Source: an uncultured Elusimicrobiales bacterium (GTDB taxonomy: Bacteria; Elusimicrobiota; Elusimicrobia; Elusimicrobiales; Elusimicrobiaceae). From it: a DNA stretch of 44,276 nt. Under the pieces are notes generated by a model that had not been told where the DNA came from, ran no database searches, and saw nothing but the letters and a program-made list of their open reading frames with translations. Location of the stretch: positions 1 through 44,276 of the forward strand of contig CALUUY010000008.1 in the NCBI GenBank assembly GCA_944324095.1. The letters run 5' to 3'. Of this stretch, positions 1 to 8,007 are shown in pieces; position 1 is the stretch's first letter, and the number at the start of each line of letters is the position of its first letter. Made by a program: the position numbers and the translations under genes.

Positions 1-243
1 TACGGAAGCCACAACCACTTCCTCCACAGGGGTTTCTTGTTTTTCTTCGACCGGGGCTTGCGTTTCAACCACAGTGGCGGCAGCTAAAGTGCCGTCCGCC
101 GGGGTAAAAAAGCGGGCAGATAAATTTTTATATAAGAAAAATCCGAACACACACAAACAAACAATGTCGATAATGATAAGGAAAAGCCACAAGTCTTTGT
201 TGGCGGCAGGTTTTTGATCTAAATCAAAGTTTTCGTTTTCCAT
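1..243 (-). CDS. Single-pass membrane protein, partial (C-terminus beyond window)
   Basis: The reading frame is open from an ATG at 243-241 to the window edge, so only the first 81 codons are seen. After a short charged N-terminus (MENENFDLDQKPAANKDL) comes one hydrophobic segment at about residues 18-40 (WLFLIIIDIVCLCVFGFFLY), then a low-complexity extracytoplasmic stretch rich in Val, Glu, Thr and Pro. It looks like a bitopic inner-membrane protein with a disordered periplasmic linker; the function is not recognisable. An AAGGA ribosome site sits about 8 nt before the ATG. The start lies only 15 nt after the tRNA-Gly 3' end on the same strand, with a run of six T between, so it could be co-transcribed with the tRNA. 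Confidence 0.75.
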   Translation of the reverse strand, partial: MENENFDLDQKPAANKDLWLFLIIIDIVCLCVFGFFLYKNLSARFFTPADGTLAAATVVETQAPVEEKQETPVEEVVVASV

Positions 244-258
244 AGGTTCCTTTAAAAA

Positions 259-329
259 AGCGGGCGAAGGGAATCGAACCCTCGTCTAAAGCTTGGGAAG
301 CTTCCGTTCTACCATTGAACCACGCCCGC
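259..329 (-). tRNA. tRNA-Gly (anticodon CCC)
   Basis: The minus strand folds as a cloverleaf. The acceptor stem is GCGGGCG (329-323) with CGCCCGC (266-260). The D-arm contains GGTTCAATGGTAGAAC. The anticodon stem GAAGC/GCTTT encloses the loop TTCCCAA, giving anticodon CCC (glycine, GGG codons). The T-arm is GAGGGTTCGATTCCCTT. The discriminator is U and no CCA is encoded, so a CCA-adding enzyme would be needed; the tRNA-Asn in this window does encode CCA. A TAAAAT -10 box lies at 354-349 on the minus strand, about 20 nt upstream. Confidence 0.95.
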
Positions 330-348
330 AAGGTACTGACGTATTATT

Positions 349-354
349 ATTTTA
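349..354 (-). promoter_or_regulatory. -10 box of tRNA-Gly
   Basis: The minus strand reads TTTTGTAAAATAAT. The TAAAAT hexamer would place the transcript start near 342, a short 5' leader before the tRNA at 329. The same TTTTGTAAAAT string lies upstream of rimO. Confidence 0.45.
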
Positions 355-417
355 CAAAAGTTTTATAAAACGTGCAAAAATTTCTAAAAACACATTTGAT
401 GTATAGCCAACAAGCGC

Positions 418-1086
418 TTAATTATTTTTTCTGGCGGACTCTACTTTTTGGTCCACCTTACTGTTTGACTTACCCAAAGCGTCCGTAATGCCCTGGATTT
501 TAGCCATAGCATCTTGCTCCATTGCTTTTTGGTCACGCGCTTTATTTAACGCAGCAGCCGCTTCAGAATTTTTAGCGGCACTCTCACGCTCCGCCTGTTG
601 TTGGGCGGTCATTGCGCCCAAACCGCTTTCACCGCCGCCCAACTTGGCCGCTTTTATGCCGCCGGAAGCGGCTCCTTCAGCCGGGCCGGAAGACACCGGC
701 TGCGCAGCTGCAGCGGCGGTTTTAGCGCCAGAAGGTTTGGGCGCTAAACTAAAAGCTTCCTGCACGCCGCTGGCGGCGGCGTCCAACCCGGGGCGAACGG
801 GGCCCGTCGGTTCGGTAAAACGCTGAGCACTTAAACCTTCCGGCGTAGTAGGGCGGACGGGGCCCGTCGGCTCGGTAAAACGGCCGGAGCTGTTACCCGG
901 TTGGGTGGTGGGGCGAACACTGCCTGAAGACTGAGTTGACGGGCGGGAATCCCCAGACGAAGCCGTAGTGGGGCGTACCGACCCCTGCGGCGCCGTATTA
1001 AAAGTGGGCCGGCTGGCGCCGCCAACTGTATAAGCTTGGGCATAAAGGCCTAAAAAGAAAACCAAACAAAAGGGTAAAAATCGCAT
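418..1086 (-). CDS. Secreted low-complexity repeat protein
   Basis: This 222-residue protein has a clear signal peptide (MRFLPFCLVFFLGLYAQA, probable cleavage after AQA). Residues about 20-100 consist of degenerate repeats built on VRPTT, such as GSVRPTT and RFTEPTGPVRP. The middle is Ala/Gly/Ser-rich, and residues about 160-215 look like a charged helical or coiled-coil tail (QQQAERESAAKNSEAAAALNKA). Two of the repeats are 60-bp direct repeats at DNA level. No enzymatic motif is visible. It is probably exported and disordered, perhaps an envelope or surface protein. The start is supported by a GAGGAG ribosome site (rc of ctcctc at 1092-1097). Product unknown; the reading frame is convincing because of the signal peptide and residue bias. 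Confidence 0.7.
   Translation of the reverse strand: MRFLPFCLVFFLGLYAQAYTVGGASRPTFNTAPQGSVRPTTASSGDSRPSTQSSGSVRPTTQPGNSSGRFTEPTGPVRPTTPEGLSAQRFTEPTGPVRPGLDAAASGVQEAFSLAPKPSGAKTAAAAAQPVSSGPAEGAASGGIKAAKLGGGESGLGAMTAQQQAERESAAKNSEAAAALNKARDQKAMEQDAMAKIQGITDALGKSNSKVDQKVESARKNN
791..882. repeat. 60-bp-period direct repeat inside the secreted protein gene
   Basis: The 32-bp units at 791-822 and 851-882 begin exactly 60 bp apart and differ at two positions (796/856 and 811/871). They encode the RFTEPTGPVRP repeats. Near-identity at DNA level points to recent duplication and possible copy-number variation. Confidence 0.8.
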
Positions 1087-1180
1087 ACAAAACTCCTCAA
1101 ATATCCTATTTAAAAACCGTATTATTTATAGTATATACTTATGCCCAAAGGTGTCAAGCCGTGCGGCGGGCAAGATATTT

Positions 1181-1189
1181 TGCTAAAAT
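1181..1189 (+). promoter_or_regulatory. Extended -10 promoter of the flavoprotein gene (leaderless layout)
   Basis: TGCTAAAAT matches an extended -10 (TGn plus TAAAAT). The hexamer ends 8 nt before the ATG at 1198. No Shine-Dalgarno lies between them, so transcription would start at or next to the start codon. Confidence 0.5.
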
Positions 1190-1197
1190 TTATAATA

Positions 1198-2424
1198 ATG
1201 ACAAACTTGCCTATATACGACGTAGCCATTGTGGGAGCCGGCGCCAGCGGCCTGGTGTGCGCGCTGGAATGTGCGCGGGCAAAAAAATCCGTGCTGGTGT
1301 TGGAAAAAGATGTTCAGCCCGGGCGAAAAATCCTCGCCAGCGGCAACGGGCGTTGCAATATAACCAACCGTTTTGCCGCGCCGGATTATTATCACGCCCC
1401 CCAAGAATTAATACAAGCTGCGTTTAAAAATTTTCCGTTTGAAAAAGCCCTCTCTTATTTTGAACAGTTGGGCATACCCCTGCGGGAAGAAGAAAACGGG
1501 CGCATTTTTCCGGCCACCGGTAAATCCACCTCTGTGTTAGAACCGCTTAAATTAGCTATACAAGAGGCCGGCGCCGTTTTACTTACCGGGCAAGAAGTAA
1601 ACCGCATCCAAAAGAAAAATCACTTTACCCTGCACACCGCACAAGGGGAAACCTTTTTAAGCCGCCGGGTAGTGCTGGCCTGCGGTTCCTGCGCGTACCC
1701 GCAGCTAACCGGCACGCAAAGCGGATACCAACTGGCTAAAAATTTAGGCCATCACATTATCCCCCCCACGCCGGCGCTGTGTGCGCTTAACTTAAAAGAA
1801 AAGGCCGTTGCCCGTTTGCAAGGCATACGCCTGCAGGCTGCCGTAACGGCGCGCCAAGGGCAAGAAATTATTTCCCAAAGCCAGGGAGAAGTGCTCTTTA
1901 CAAACTATGGCATAAGTGGGCCGGCGGTCATCAATGTAAGCGCTGATGTTTGCCAGGCGCTTACCCACGGGCCGGTGCAGCTGGATTTAAATTTATTTGC
2001 CAATACTCCCCATTTTAACAACCTGATGCAAACACGGCGGGAAACTTGGGGGCACAGACGCGCCAAGGATTTTTTTGCCGGCCTTTTACACGAAAACATA
2101 GCTAATTTATTAATAGATTTTGCCGGCATACGTAAAAACATTCCCGTGCAGGACTGGACGCCCGGCACCTGGCAAAATGTGGTAAACACCTTGCAAAAAT
2201 GGACGTTTAACGTACTGTCTGCCAGGCCGTGGGCCGAGGCTATGGCTGCACGCGGGGGTGTAAATACACGCGAAATAAACTATAATACTTTTGAGTCTGT
2301 TAAATGCCCGGGGTTGTTTATTACCGGTGAGCTGCTGGATGTGGACGGCCGCAGCGGAGGATTTAATTTACATTTTGCCTGGAGCAGCGGTTTTACCGCC
2401 GCGAGGAAACTGTCGGAGGATTAA
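1198..2424 (+). CDS. NAD(P)/FAD-dependent oxidoreductase, HI0933/BaiN family
   Basis: From the chosen start (MTNLPIYDVAIVG) the protein has 408 residues, the usual family size. It opens with a Rossmann dinucleotide-binding loop GAGASG (about residues 12-17), then the family motifs GRKILASGNGRCNITN (about 43-58) and, near the C-terminus, GGVNTREI and GELLDVDGRSGGFNLHFAWSSG. These are hallmarks of the HI0933-like flavoproteins (YhiN/BaiN); BaiN members reduce bile-acid intermediates, but most of the family has no known substrate. An upstream ATG at 1141 would add 19 residues before the canonical N-terminus and would overlap the promoter, so I prefer 1198. The stop lies 1 nt before the next gene's ATG, implying coupled translation. 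Confidence 0.9.
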   Translation: MTNLPIYDVAIVGAGASGLVCALECARAKKSVLVLEKDVQPGRKILASGNGRCNITNRFAAPDYYHAPQELIQAAFKNFPFEKALSYFEQLGIPLREEENGRIFPATGKSTSVLEPLKLAIQEAGAVLLTGQEVNRIQKKNHFTLHTAQGETFLSRRVVLACGSCAYPQLTGTQSGYQLAKNLGHHIIPPTPALCALNLKEKAVARLQGIRLQAAVTARQGQEIISQSQGEVLFTNYGISGPAVINVSADVCQALTHGPVQLDLNLFANTPHFNNLMQTRRETWGHRRAKDFFAGLLHENIANLLIDFAGIRKNIPVQDWTPGTWQNVVNTLQKWTFNVLSARPWAEAMAARGGVNTREINYNTFESVKCPGLFITGELLDVDGRSGGFNLHFAWSSGFTAARKLSED

Positions 2425-2425
2425 T

Positions 2426-3097
2426 ATGGTAGACATCGTAAGAAAAACAAGCAGTATTAATGACCCTCTTCACGTAGGGTTTATCCGCACCTATAGCATT
2501 GACGGCAAAGAAGTTTACCGTGAAACGCTGGATAAAAATTTGGACATCCAAAGCCACGAAGGCTCTATGCCGGACGGTACTGTAAAAGAATTTTTTGAAA
2601 ACGGCAAACTGTATTTTGAATGCGAGTTTAAAAACGGGCTGCGCAACGGCAAATGCAAAATTTATTTTGACAACGGCAAAGTAAATATTGAAAAGTTTTA
2701 TCAAAACGGCCTTTTGCAAGGCAAGGCCCGGGTATATAACCCCACCGGCAAACTGTATAAAGAATTTTCTTACGTAGATGACATTCAGGACGGGAAACAA
2801 ATAAAATACTATCCTACGGGTAAAATTTTGGAAGTTTCCGAATATCAAAAAGGCTACTTAAACGGCTTAAGCAAAATTTACACCCAAGATGGAGATTTAC
2901 GTTCCGAATGCACGTATAAAAACGATAAGATCATCGGGGATAAAATTGTCTATCACCCCAATGGCACCATCGCCTTAATCTCCCCCCACAAAGAGGGCAA
3001 ACCGCACGGGGTAACCAAAAAATTCAGCGAAAACGGCGACCTTATTGAAGAATGGTTCTTTGAGGACGGCGTGCTGACTTTGAAAAAAGTATATTAA
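2426..3097 (+). CDS. MORN/YwqK-type repeat protein
   Basis: This 223-residue protein lacks a signal peptide and consists mostly of about 23-residue repeats of the form (Y/F)xNGKLxxExxYKNGxxxGxxKxY, for example FENGKLYFECEFKNGLRNGKCKIYF. This is the MORN-variant pattern found in YwqK-like proteins. Such beta-hairpin repeats are general binding surfaces, and their partners are usually unknown. The ATG at 2426 follows a GGAGGA ribosome site placed within the last codons of the flavoprotein gene, so the two proteins are probably made together. A rho-independent terminator follows directly. The function is not predictable from sequence. Confidence 0.85.
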   Translation: MVDIVRKTSSINDPLHVGFIRTYSIDGKEVYRETLDKNLDIQSHEGSMPDGTVKEFFENGKLYFECEFKNGLRNGKCKIYFDNGKVNIEKFYQNGLLQGKARVYNPTGKLYKEFSYVDDIQDGKQIKYYPTGKILEVSEYQKGYLNGLSKIYTQDGDLRSECTYKNDKIIGDKIVYHPNGTIALISPHKEGKPHGVTKKFSENGDLIEEWFFEDGVLTLKKVY

Positions 3098-3107
3098 TTC
3101 CTTCCAT

Positions 3108-3136
3108 AAAAAACCCCGGCTTGGCCGGGGTTTTTT
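3108..3136 (+). terminator. Rho-independent terminator
   Basis: The stem CCCCGGC/GCCGGGG has loop TTG and a flanking A-run, followed by TTTTTT. It lies just after the stop of the MORN-repeat gene. Confidence 0.9.
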
Positions 3137-3365
3137 ACGCTTTACTCAATTACCCTTCTAGCCCAAACACCGCTTAAAAACTTTGCTTCTGCTCGTATTC
3201 CCCTTTTTTACTAAACCCTTTTCCGCGCATAAAACGCCTGTCTCCACACAATTCTAACATACGAGACATACGAGCAATGAGGAATACTCCAGCCGTTTGA
3301 TTGGGGCCTCTTATCGTTACCCACCCGTTAACCCTATTGCACGCCTGCCGAGGTTGGCAACACAC
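3137..3365. other. Intergenic stretch without a convincing gene
   Basis: This is the gap between two terminators. A 64-codon minus-strand frame is present, but it starts with TTG inside the neighbouring terminator and resembles nothing I know. No promoter, repeat or RNA fold stands out. Confidence 0.5.
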
Positions 3366-3393
3366 CAAAAACCCTCAGTTTTAGCTGAGGGTT
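3366..3393 (-). terminator. Rho-independent terminator (minus strand)
   Basis: On the minus strand ACCCTCAG-CTAAAA-CTGAGGGT is followed by TTTT. It lies about 30 nt after the stop of the secreted repeat protein at 3426-4568. Confidence 0.85.
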
Positions 3394-3425
3394 GTAACCA
3401 AATAGGGCATCCAGTGGATTAACTG

Positions 3426-4568
3426 TTAATTGGATTCCGGCACGGACATCTGCTTAGTCTGGAAAGAAGCTTCTTGGCACTGCGGTTCCTCGGCCGAGGC
3501 TTGGCAAACGCTTCTGCCTGTACGGGCCGGGCGTATGGTGTAACCCGGTTGTTTGCAGGGGCCGGAAAAACATTCCACTTTTTGCAAGTTACCGTATGCA
3601 TCGTAAGTTTCTTTTACTTGCATTTCACGCTGGTCATTATAGTGCACGCGGGTAAGAGGAAGGCCGCCTTGCGCAAAAACCGTCTGCTGCGTTAACTTGC
3701 CCGCCGTAAACAAAGAACGGGTGTGGGCGGTTCCGTCTAAATTAAAAGAAACTGATTCTGCAATCAGCCCGTCGGGCCCGGTTTGTTCCCAACGCAACAC
3801 GCGGCGGTCTTGATTGTAAATAACGTTAGAAGTTTCCTTACCAGTGTTTAAATCATAAATATAACGCAAGACCTGCTTATTTTTCTCGTCAAACCAATAG
3901 GAGGTTTGTAAGTGGCCGCTTTCCCGGTCATATACTTTGTGCATACGCTCACGTCCCCAGAAATCAAACCAGGTAAACTCAAAATCCATACGATTGGCAG
4001 TTTTAAATACGTTTTCTTCCCATACTTTACCGTTGGGGTAGAACAACTTTTCCGTAGAGGAGCCGTCCTCGTTGCGGGTTAAAGTACAGCGCTTTAAATC
4101 CCGGCGGGGGCAGTCTGTCGTTTTTAATAAACGGCGTTGCGGGTCAACAAATTGCTTAAGCGTATGAGAAGAGGAACTAACCGGAACCTTTGTCCAGGCT
4201 TGAGTAGCCGGGTCATACGTACTCCAAGACAGCAGCCTGCCGTCTTGAGTGTACACCAATGCCGTTTGCGGAGCAGAAGTATCGGGGTTTAATTCCAACT
4301 CCATCGTGGTGCCGTCCCCCGGGTAAAAAAACACATTACTTAAACGCTGGTCTTTCCCCGTAAAGCGCCATTCCACCCGGCCGCCTTCCACTTCGGTAAA
4401 AACTTCCACCCGGCTGCCATCGTTATAATGTTCTATTACACAACGCGGGATGGAGCCTTCTTCACACAAGCCGGCCGTACCGGCAGCCCCCGCCACGCCG
4501 GCCCCGCTGATTAGCAAAATATTCATAAATAGGGATAGTACGATTCCCTTCCAAAAAATCTTATTCAT
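3426..4568 (-). CDS. Secreted YD/MORN-like repeat protein
   Basis: This 380-residue exported protein has a hydrophobic N-terminus (MNKIFWKGIVLSLFMNILLISGAGVAGAAG) that reads as a signal peptide. The rest is a series of short beta-repeats such as EDGSSTEKLFYPNGKVW and NLDGTAHTRSLFTAGKL, resembling MORN-variant or YD (RHS-like) repeats. Several scattered cysteines (CEEG, RCVIE, DCPRRDLKRC, ECFSGPC) could form disulfides in the periplasm or outside the cell. No toxin or catalytic domain is visible. It resembles the cytoplasmic repeat protein at 2426-3097 in style but not in close sequence. An AAGGA ribosome site lies about 13 nt upstream of the ATG. Function unknown. Confidence 0.75.
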   Translation of the reverse strand: MNKIFWKGIVLSLFMNILLISGAGVAGAAGTAGLCEEGSIPRCVIEHYNDGSRVEVFTEVEGGRVEWRFTGKDQRLSNVFFYPGDGTTMELELNPDTSAPQTALVYTQDGRLLSWSTYDPATQAWTKVPVSSSSHTLKQFVDPQRRLLKTTDCPRRDLKRCTLTRNEDGSSTEKLFYPNGKVWEENVFKTANRMDFEFTWFDFWGRERMHKVYDRESGHLQTSYWFDEKNKQVLRYIYDLNTGKETSNVIYNQDRRVLRWEQTGPDGLIAESVSFNLDGTAHTRSLFTAGKLTQQTVFAQGGLPLTRVHYNDQREMQVKETYDAYGNLQKVECFSGPCKQPGYTIRPARTGRSVCQASAEEPQCQEASFQTKQMSVPESN

Positions 4569-4684
4569 TTTTATTTAATTCCTTAATAAAAACCCTTATT
4601 ATATAATACATAAAAAAAGATTATTTCCCAAGAGAGAACTTTTCCAAATGACTGTTTGACCCCAACGACAGAAACATTTTTTTT

Positions 4685-4693
4685 TGCTAAAAT
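4685..4693 (+). promoter_or_regulatory. Extended -10 promoter upstream of ackA
   Basis: TGCTAAAAT, identical to the element at 1181, lies about 70 nt before the ackA start. This gives a leader of roughly 65 nt that contains a small GGGG-AAACCT-CCCC hairpin and an AAGGA ribosome site. Confidence 0.5.
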
Positions 4694-4765
4694 ATAAAAA
4701 GAAAGTTGTTTTTATTTTTACATCAATTTGGGGAAACCTCCCCTATTTAAGGATACTCTAATAAA

Positions 4766-6130
4766 ATGATTATATTGTTTTTAAACTGCGGCAGTTCCTC
4801 CGTAAAGTACAGCGTGTACGATTGGGACAAAAAAGTCAGCCTCTGTGCAGGGGCCGTGGAAAGAATTGGTATTGAAGGCTCCTTCATCTCTCAAGACCGC
4901 ACTGGCTACCCTAAATTTGAACTTCAAAGAAATTGTAAAGACCATAAAGACGCCATCAACTTAGTTATCGAAACCTTAACTGATAAAGAACACGGCGTTA
5001 TTGAAAACGTAAGCGTTATTTCAGCCGTAGGGCACCGCATCGTACACGGCGGTAAATTTTCCAAATCCGTTATTGTGGACGACAGCGTAGTGGCTGAACT
5101 CAAAAACATTGCTGATTTGGCCCCCCTTCATAACCCGGCACACATTATGGGTATAGAAGCGGCCCGCGCGCTTATGCCCAATGTAACGCACGTTTGTGTG
5201 ATGGATACGGCATTCCACCAAACGATGCCGGCTTCTTCCTATATGTATGCGTTGCCGCGCAAATGGTACACGGATTATCAAATCCGCCGGTATGGATTTC
5301 ACGGCTCTTCCGTTTTATACACGTCCCGCCGGGCGGCTGTATTAATGGGTAAAAATGTAGATGAAGTAAACACCATTGTCTGCCACATTGGCGCCGGTGC
5401 CAGCGTAACAGCGGTTAAAAACGGCAAATGTTTGGATACCAGTATGGGGCTTACCCCGCTGGAAGGCTTGGTAATGGGCACCCGCAGCGGCGATATGGAC
5501 CCGTCTATTTGCTTTCATATGATGAACAAGCTGGGCCTTACGCCGGACGAAATGTACACCATTTTAAACAAAAAAAGCGGTATGTACGCCCTAACTGGTG
5601 ACCGCTTTGCCGATCAGCGCGACGTGCGCAAAGGCGCCGCCGAAGGCGATGAGTTGTGCAAGCTGGCCTTGGATGTGGAATGTTACCGCGTGAAAAAATA
5701 CATCGGGGCTTATATGGCCGCTTTGGGCCGGTTGGACGCCATTGTGTTTACGGCCGGCGTGGGTGAAAGAGCCACCAACATCCGGGAAATGATTTTGCAA
5801 GGCTTGGAAAATTTTGGCATTGTGCTAGATGAAGAGCGCAACAACTGCGCCGATACCAACAAAGCCGAATGCCGCATTTCCGCCGATGATTCTAAGGTAA
5901 AAATATTCGTCATTCCTACGGATGAAGAAATTGTAGGCGTGCAGGACATTGTGGCCTTGCTGGCGGGAACTTACGAAGATTACACCAAGTTCCGTTACAT
6001 CTTCCAGGAAAAGGACTACCGCAATAAACTGCGTGATGCTGCCTTTATAGAAGAAGTAAAGAAGAGACCGTTCCTGCTAAAAGCTGCCGTAAATTTACCT
6101 GAGCAGCTTAAGCAGAAGGACGCTAAATGA
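4766..6130 (+). CDS. ackA: Acetate kinase
   Basis: Acetate kinase interconverts acetyl phosphate plus ADP and acetate plus ATP in the cytosol, the ATP-forming last step of acetate fermentation. The ASKHA-fold signature is clear: LNCGSSSVKYS with Asn7 and Ser10-12, GHRIVHGG with the substrate Arg near residue 91, MDTAFH, FHGSS, GTRSGDMDPS and PTDEEIVG with the late Glu. At 454 residues it is about 50 longer than the common 400-residue form. The extra part is a charged C-terminal tail after the last conserved motif (YTKFRYIFQEKDYRNKL onward). Phosphotransacetylase is not adjacent. A terminator follows the stop. Confidence 0.95.
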   Translation: MIILFLNCGSSSVKYSVYDWDKKVSLCAGAVERIGIEGSFISQDRTGYPKFELQRNCKDHKDAINLVIETLTDKEHGVIENVSVISAVGHRIVHGGKFSKSVIVDDSVVAELKNIADLAPLHNPAHIMGIEAARALMPNVTHVCVMDTAFHQTMPASSYMYALPRKWYTDYQIRRYGFHGSSVLYTSRRAAVLMGKNVDEVNTIVCHIGAGASVTAVKNGKCLDTSMGLTPLEGLVMGTRSGDMDPSICFHMMNKLGLTPDEMYTILNKKSGMYALTGDRFADQRDVRKGAAEGDELCKLALDVECYRVKKYIGAYMAALGRLDAIVFTAGVGERATNIREMILQGLENFGIVLDEERNNCADTNKAECRISADDSKVKIFVIPTDEEIVGVQDIVALLAGTYEDYTKFRYIFQEKDYRNKLRDAAFIEEVKKRPFLLKAAVNLPEQLKQKDAK

Positions 6131-6136
6131 TTTATC

Positions 6137-6169
6137 AACTCCTGTTTGCCGTTTAAACGGGAGTTTTTT
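6137..6169 (+). terminator. Rho-independent terminator after ackA
   Basis: An 11-bp stem AACTCCTGTTT/AAACGGGAGTT (one G-T pair) with a 7-nt loop runs into TTTTTT. Confidence 0.9.
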
Positions 6170-6257
6170 GTTAGTAAAAAGCAGTATTCCGTCCGCAAGC
6201 GTTTTGGGTGCGGGCGCATAGAAGAGAGTAAAATTATACATTATGGAGTAAAAACTT

Positions 6258-6875
6258 ATGTTTATCCCCAAAGAAGTAAAGTTCTTTGATTTATTTGACA
6301 AACAAGCTGAAAACTTAGTGAAAGCGGCTGAGTTCTACAAAAAATTAGTAAATGAAGGTAATTTTACGCCGGAAAACGTGCGCGCTATGCACGAACTGGA
6401 ACACTACGGCGACGAATTAACCCACACCATTATCAACACCTTAAACGAAACCTTTATCACCCCCTTTGACCGGGAAGACATCTTGGCCTTGGCCAACCGC
6501 TTGGATGACATTATTGACGGTATTTATTTAATTTCCAACCGGTTTATGCTTTATAAAATCACCAAGCCTACCGAATACAGCAAAAAAATGGCTTCCACCA
6601 TTGAACAAAGCACCAAAGCGATGCAAAAGGCACTGGCGTCTCTTCGCAGCAACAAAAATATGAAAGAAACCTTATTCCAATGCGTGGAAATCAACCGCTT
6701 GGAAAATGAAGGCGACGTATTGCGCGATGAAGCCATCTCCGCTTTGTTTGAAAATGAAAAAGACCCGGTGATGATTATCAAACAAAAAGAATTATACGAA
6801 GAAGCCGAAACCGTAACCGATTTCTGCGAACACGTAGCCAACCTGGTAGAATCCATTTTGGTAAAAAACAACTAG
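6258..6875 (+). CDS. DUF47 (PhoU-like) phosphate transport accessory protein
   Basis: This 205-residue, all-helical cytoplasmic protein begins FIPKEVKFFDLFDKQAENLVKAA and contains the family's repeated acidic helix motifs, such as HELEHYGDELTHTIINTLN, FDREDILALANRLDDIIDGIY and INRLENEGDVLRDEA. These match DUF47/YkaA-like proteins, PhoU relatives that are usually encoded beside PiT transporters and thought to modulate them. Here it lies 9 nt before the PiT gene, in the same operon. A TATGGAG ribosome site precedes the ATG. The start at MFIPKEVKFF fits the family N-terminus. Confidence 0.92.
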   Translation: MFIPKEVKFFDLFDKQAENLVKAAEFYKKLVNEGNFTPENVRAMHELEHYGDELTHTIINTLNETFITPFDREDILALANRLDDIIDGIYLISNRFMLYKITKPTEYSKKMASTIEQSTKAMQKALASLRSNKNMKETLFQCVEINRLENEGDVLRDEAISALFENEKDPVMIIKQKELYEEAETVTDFCEHVANLVESILVKNN

Positions 6876-6884
6876 AGGCTAATT

Positions 6885-7934
6885 ATGACTTGGATATTAT
6901 TCCTAATCATTTTGGCGTTGTTTTTTGATTATTTAAACGGATTCCACGATGCGGCCAACTCCGTGGCGACGGTAGTTTCCACGCGGGTGCTCTCCCCCAA
7001 AGTGGCGGTAGCCTGGGCGGCGTTTTTTAACTTCGTGGCTTTTTTAATATTCCATACCGGGGTAGCCAAAACTATCGGCAGCGGTATTGTGGATTTGCAC
7101 ATCGTAGATGCAAACCTGGTGTTTGCTGCGTTAATGGGCGCCTGTGTGTGGAATATTTTAACCTGGTGGTGGGGGTTGCCTTCCAGCTCTTCCCACGCGC
7201 TTATAGGCGGGTTAATTGGGGCCGGCTTGGTAAAAGGCGGCTTTGGCGCCTTAATGGCTGGTGGGATTATAAAAACCGTGTTGTTCATCTTTATATCCCC
7301 CCTGCTTGGTTTTTTGTTAAGCACCATTATTGGTATTATTGTGTTTAACCTGTTTCGCAAAGCAAACCCGTTTAAGGTGGACCATTGGTTTAGAAAAGGC
7401 CAATTGTTTTCTGCGGCGGCTTACTCATTAGGCCACGGCGGAAACGACGCTCAAAAAACAATGGGGATTATTAGTATGTTGTTATTGGGCGGGTTGGCCG
7501 GCTCAGAAGTGGCCCCCATACGGGACTTTTTACTCTCCCACCACGAAATGGAACTGGTTTCCCAGGGGCAATTTATTGTGCCGCTTTCCGTAGTGCTGCT
7601 GTGCCACGGCGCGATTGCCTTGGGGACGCTGTCCGGCGGGTGGAGAATTGTAAAAACAATGGGTCAAAAAATTACCCGCCTGCGCCCGGTGGACGGTTTT
7701 TGCGCCGAATCCGGCTCCGCCATCTCCTTATTTATAGCCTCTATTATGGGCGTACCCGTCAGCACGACGCACACCATCACAGGGGCTATTGTGGGCATTG
7801 GTTCTCTGCGTCGCCTGTCGTGCGTACGCTGGGGCGTGGCCAATAAAATTGTATGGGCGTGGTTTATTACCATCCCGGCAGCAGCCGTTATTTCTGCCGC
7901 CAGCTACGGCCTAAAAGTATGGCTGTTTAATTAA
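6885..7934 (+). CDS. pit: Inorganic phosphate transporter, PiT family
   Basis: This 349-residue polytopic inner-membrane protein takes up phosphate (as metal-phosphate or by cation symport). It contains both copies of the duplicated PiT signature: GFHDAANSVATVVSTRV at about residues 20-36 and LGHGGNDAQKTMGII at about 182-196. The paired motifs SSSSHALIGG and PVSTTHTITGAIVG are also present. Hydrophobic segments fill the rest. It is the second gene of the DUF47-pit operon, which ends at a terminator 20 nt downstream. The substrate follows from family and partner. Confidence 0.93.
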   Translation: MTWILFLIILALFFDYLNGFHDAANSVATVVSTRVLSPKVAVAWAAFFNFVAFLIFHTGVAKTIGSGIVDLHIVDANLVFAALMGACVWNILTWWWGLPSSSSHALIGGLIGAGLVKGGFGALMAGGIIKTVLFIFISPLLGFLLSTIIGIIVFNLFRKANPFKVDHWFRKGQLFSAAAYSLGHGGNDAQKTMGIISMLLLGGLAGSEVAPIRDFLLSHHEMELVSQGQFIVPLSVVLLCHGAIALGTLSGGWRIVKTMGQKITRLRPVDGFCAESGSAISLFIASIMGVPVSTTHTITGAIVGIGSLRRLSCVRWGVANKIVWAWFITIPAAAVISAASYGLKVWLFN

Positions 7935-7954
7935 AACGCCCAGCTTGTAATTTT

Positions 7955-7987
7955 CCCCGGGAAGCCCTGGCTGCCCGGGGTTTTTTA
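7955..7987 (+). terminator. Rho-independent terminator after pit
   Basis: CCCCGGG/CCCGGGG pairs across a 12-nt loop and is followed by TTTTTT. Confidence 0.88.
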
Positions 7988-8007
7988 TTTATACACTGCA
8001 ACTCCTC

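Noticed and set aside
1141-1197. Upstream ATG for the flavoprotein gene
   Set aside because: It would add residues ahead of the canonical dinucleotide-binding strand and overlaps the -10 element; the ATG at 1198 fits the family N-terminus.
2291-2425. Longer start for the MORN-repeat protein
   Set aside because: It would overlap the conserved flavoprotein C-terminus by over 130 nt. The ATG at 2426 has a strong GGAGGA site.
3174-3368. 64-codon minus-strand reading frame between two terminators
   Set aside because: It begins with TTG inside the terminator of the neighbouring gene, has no ribosome site and no recognisable composition.
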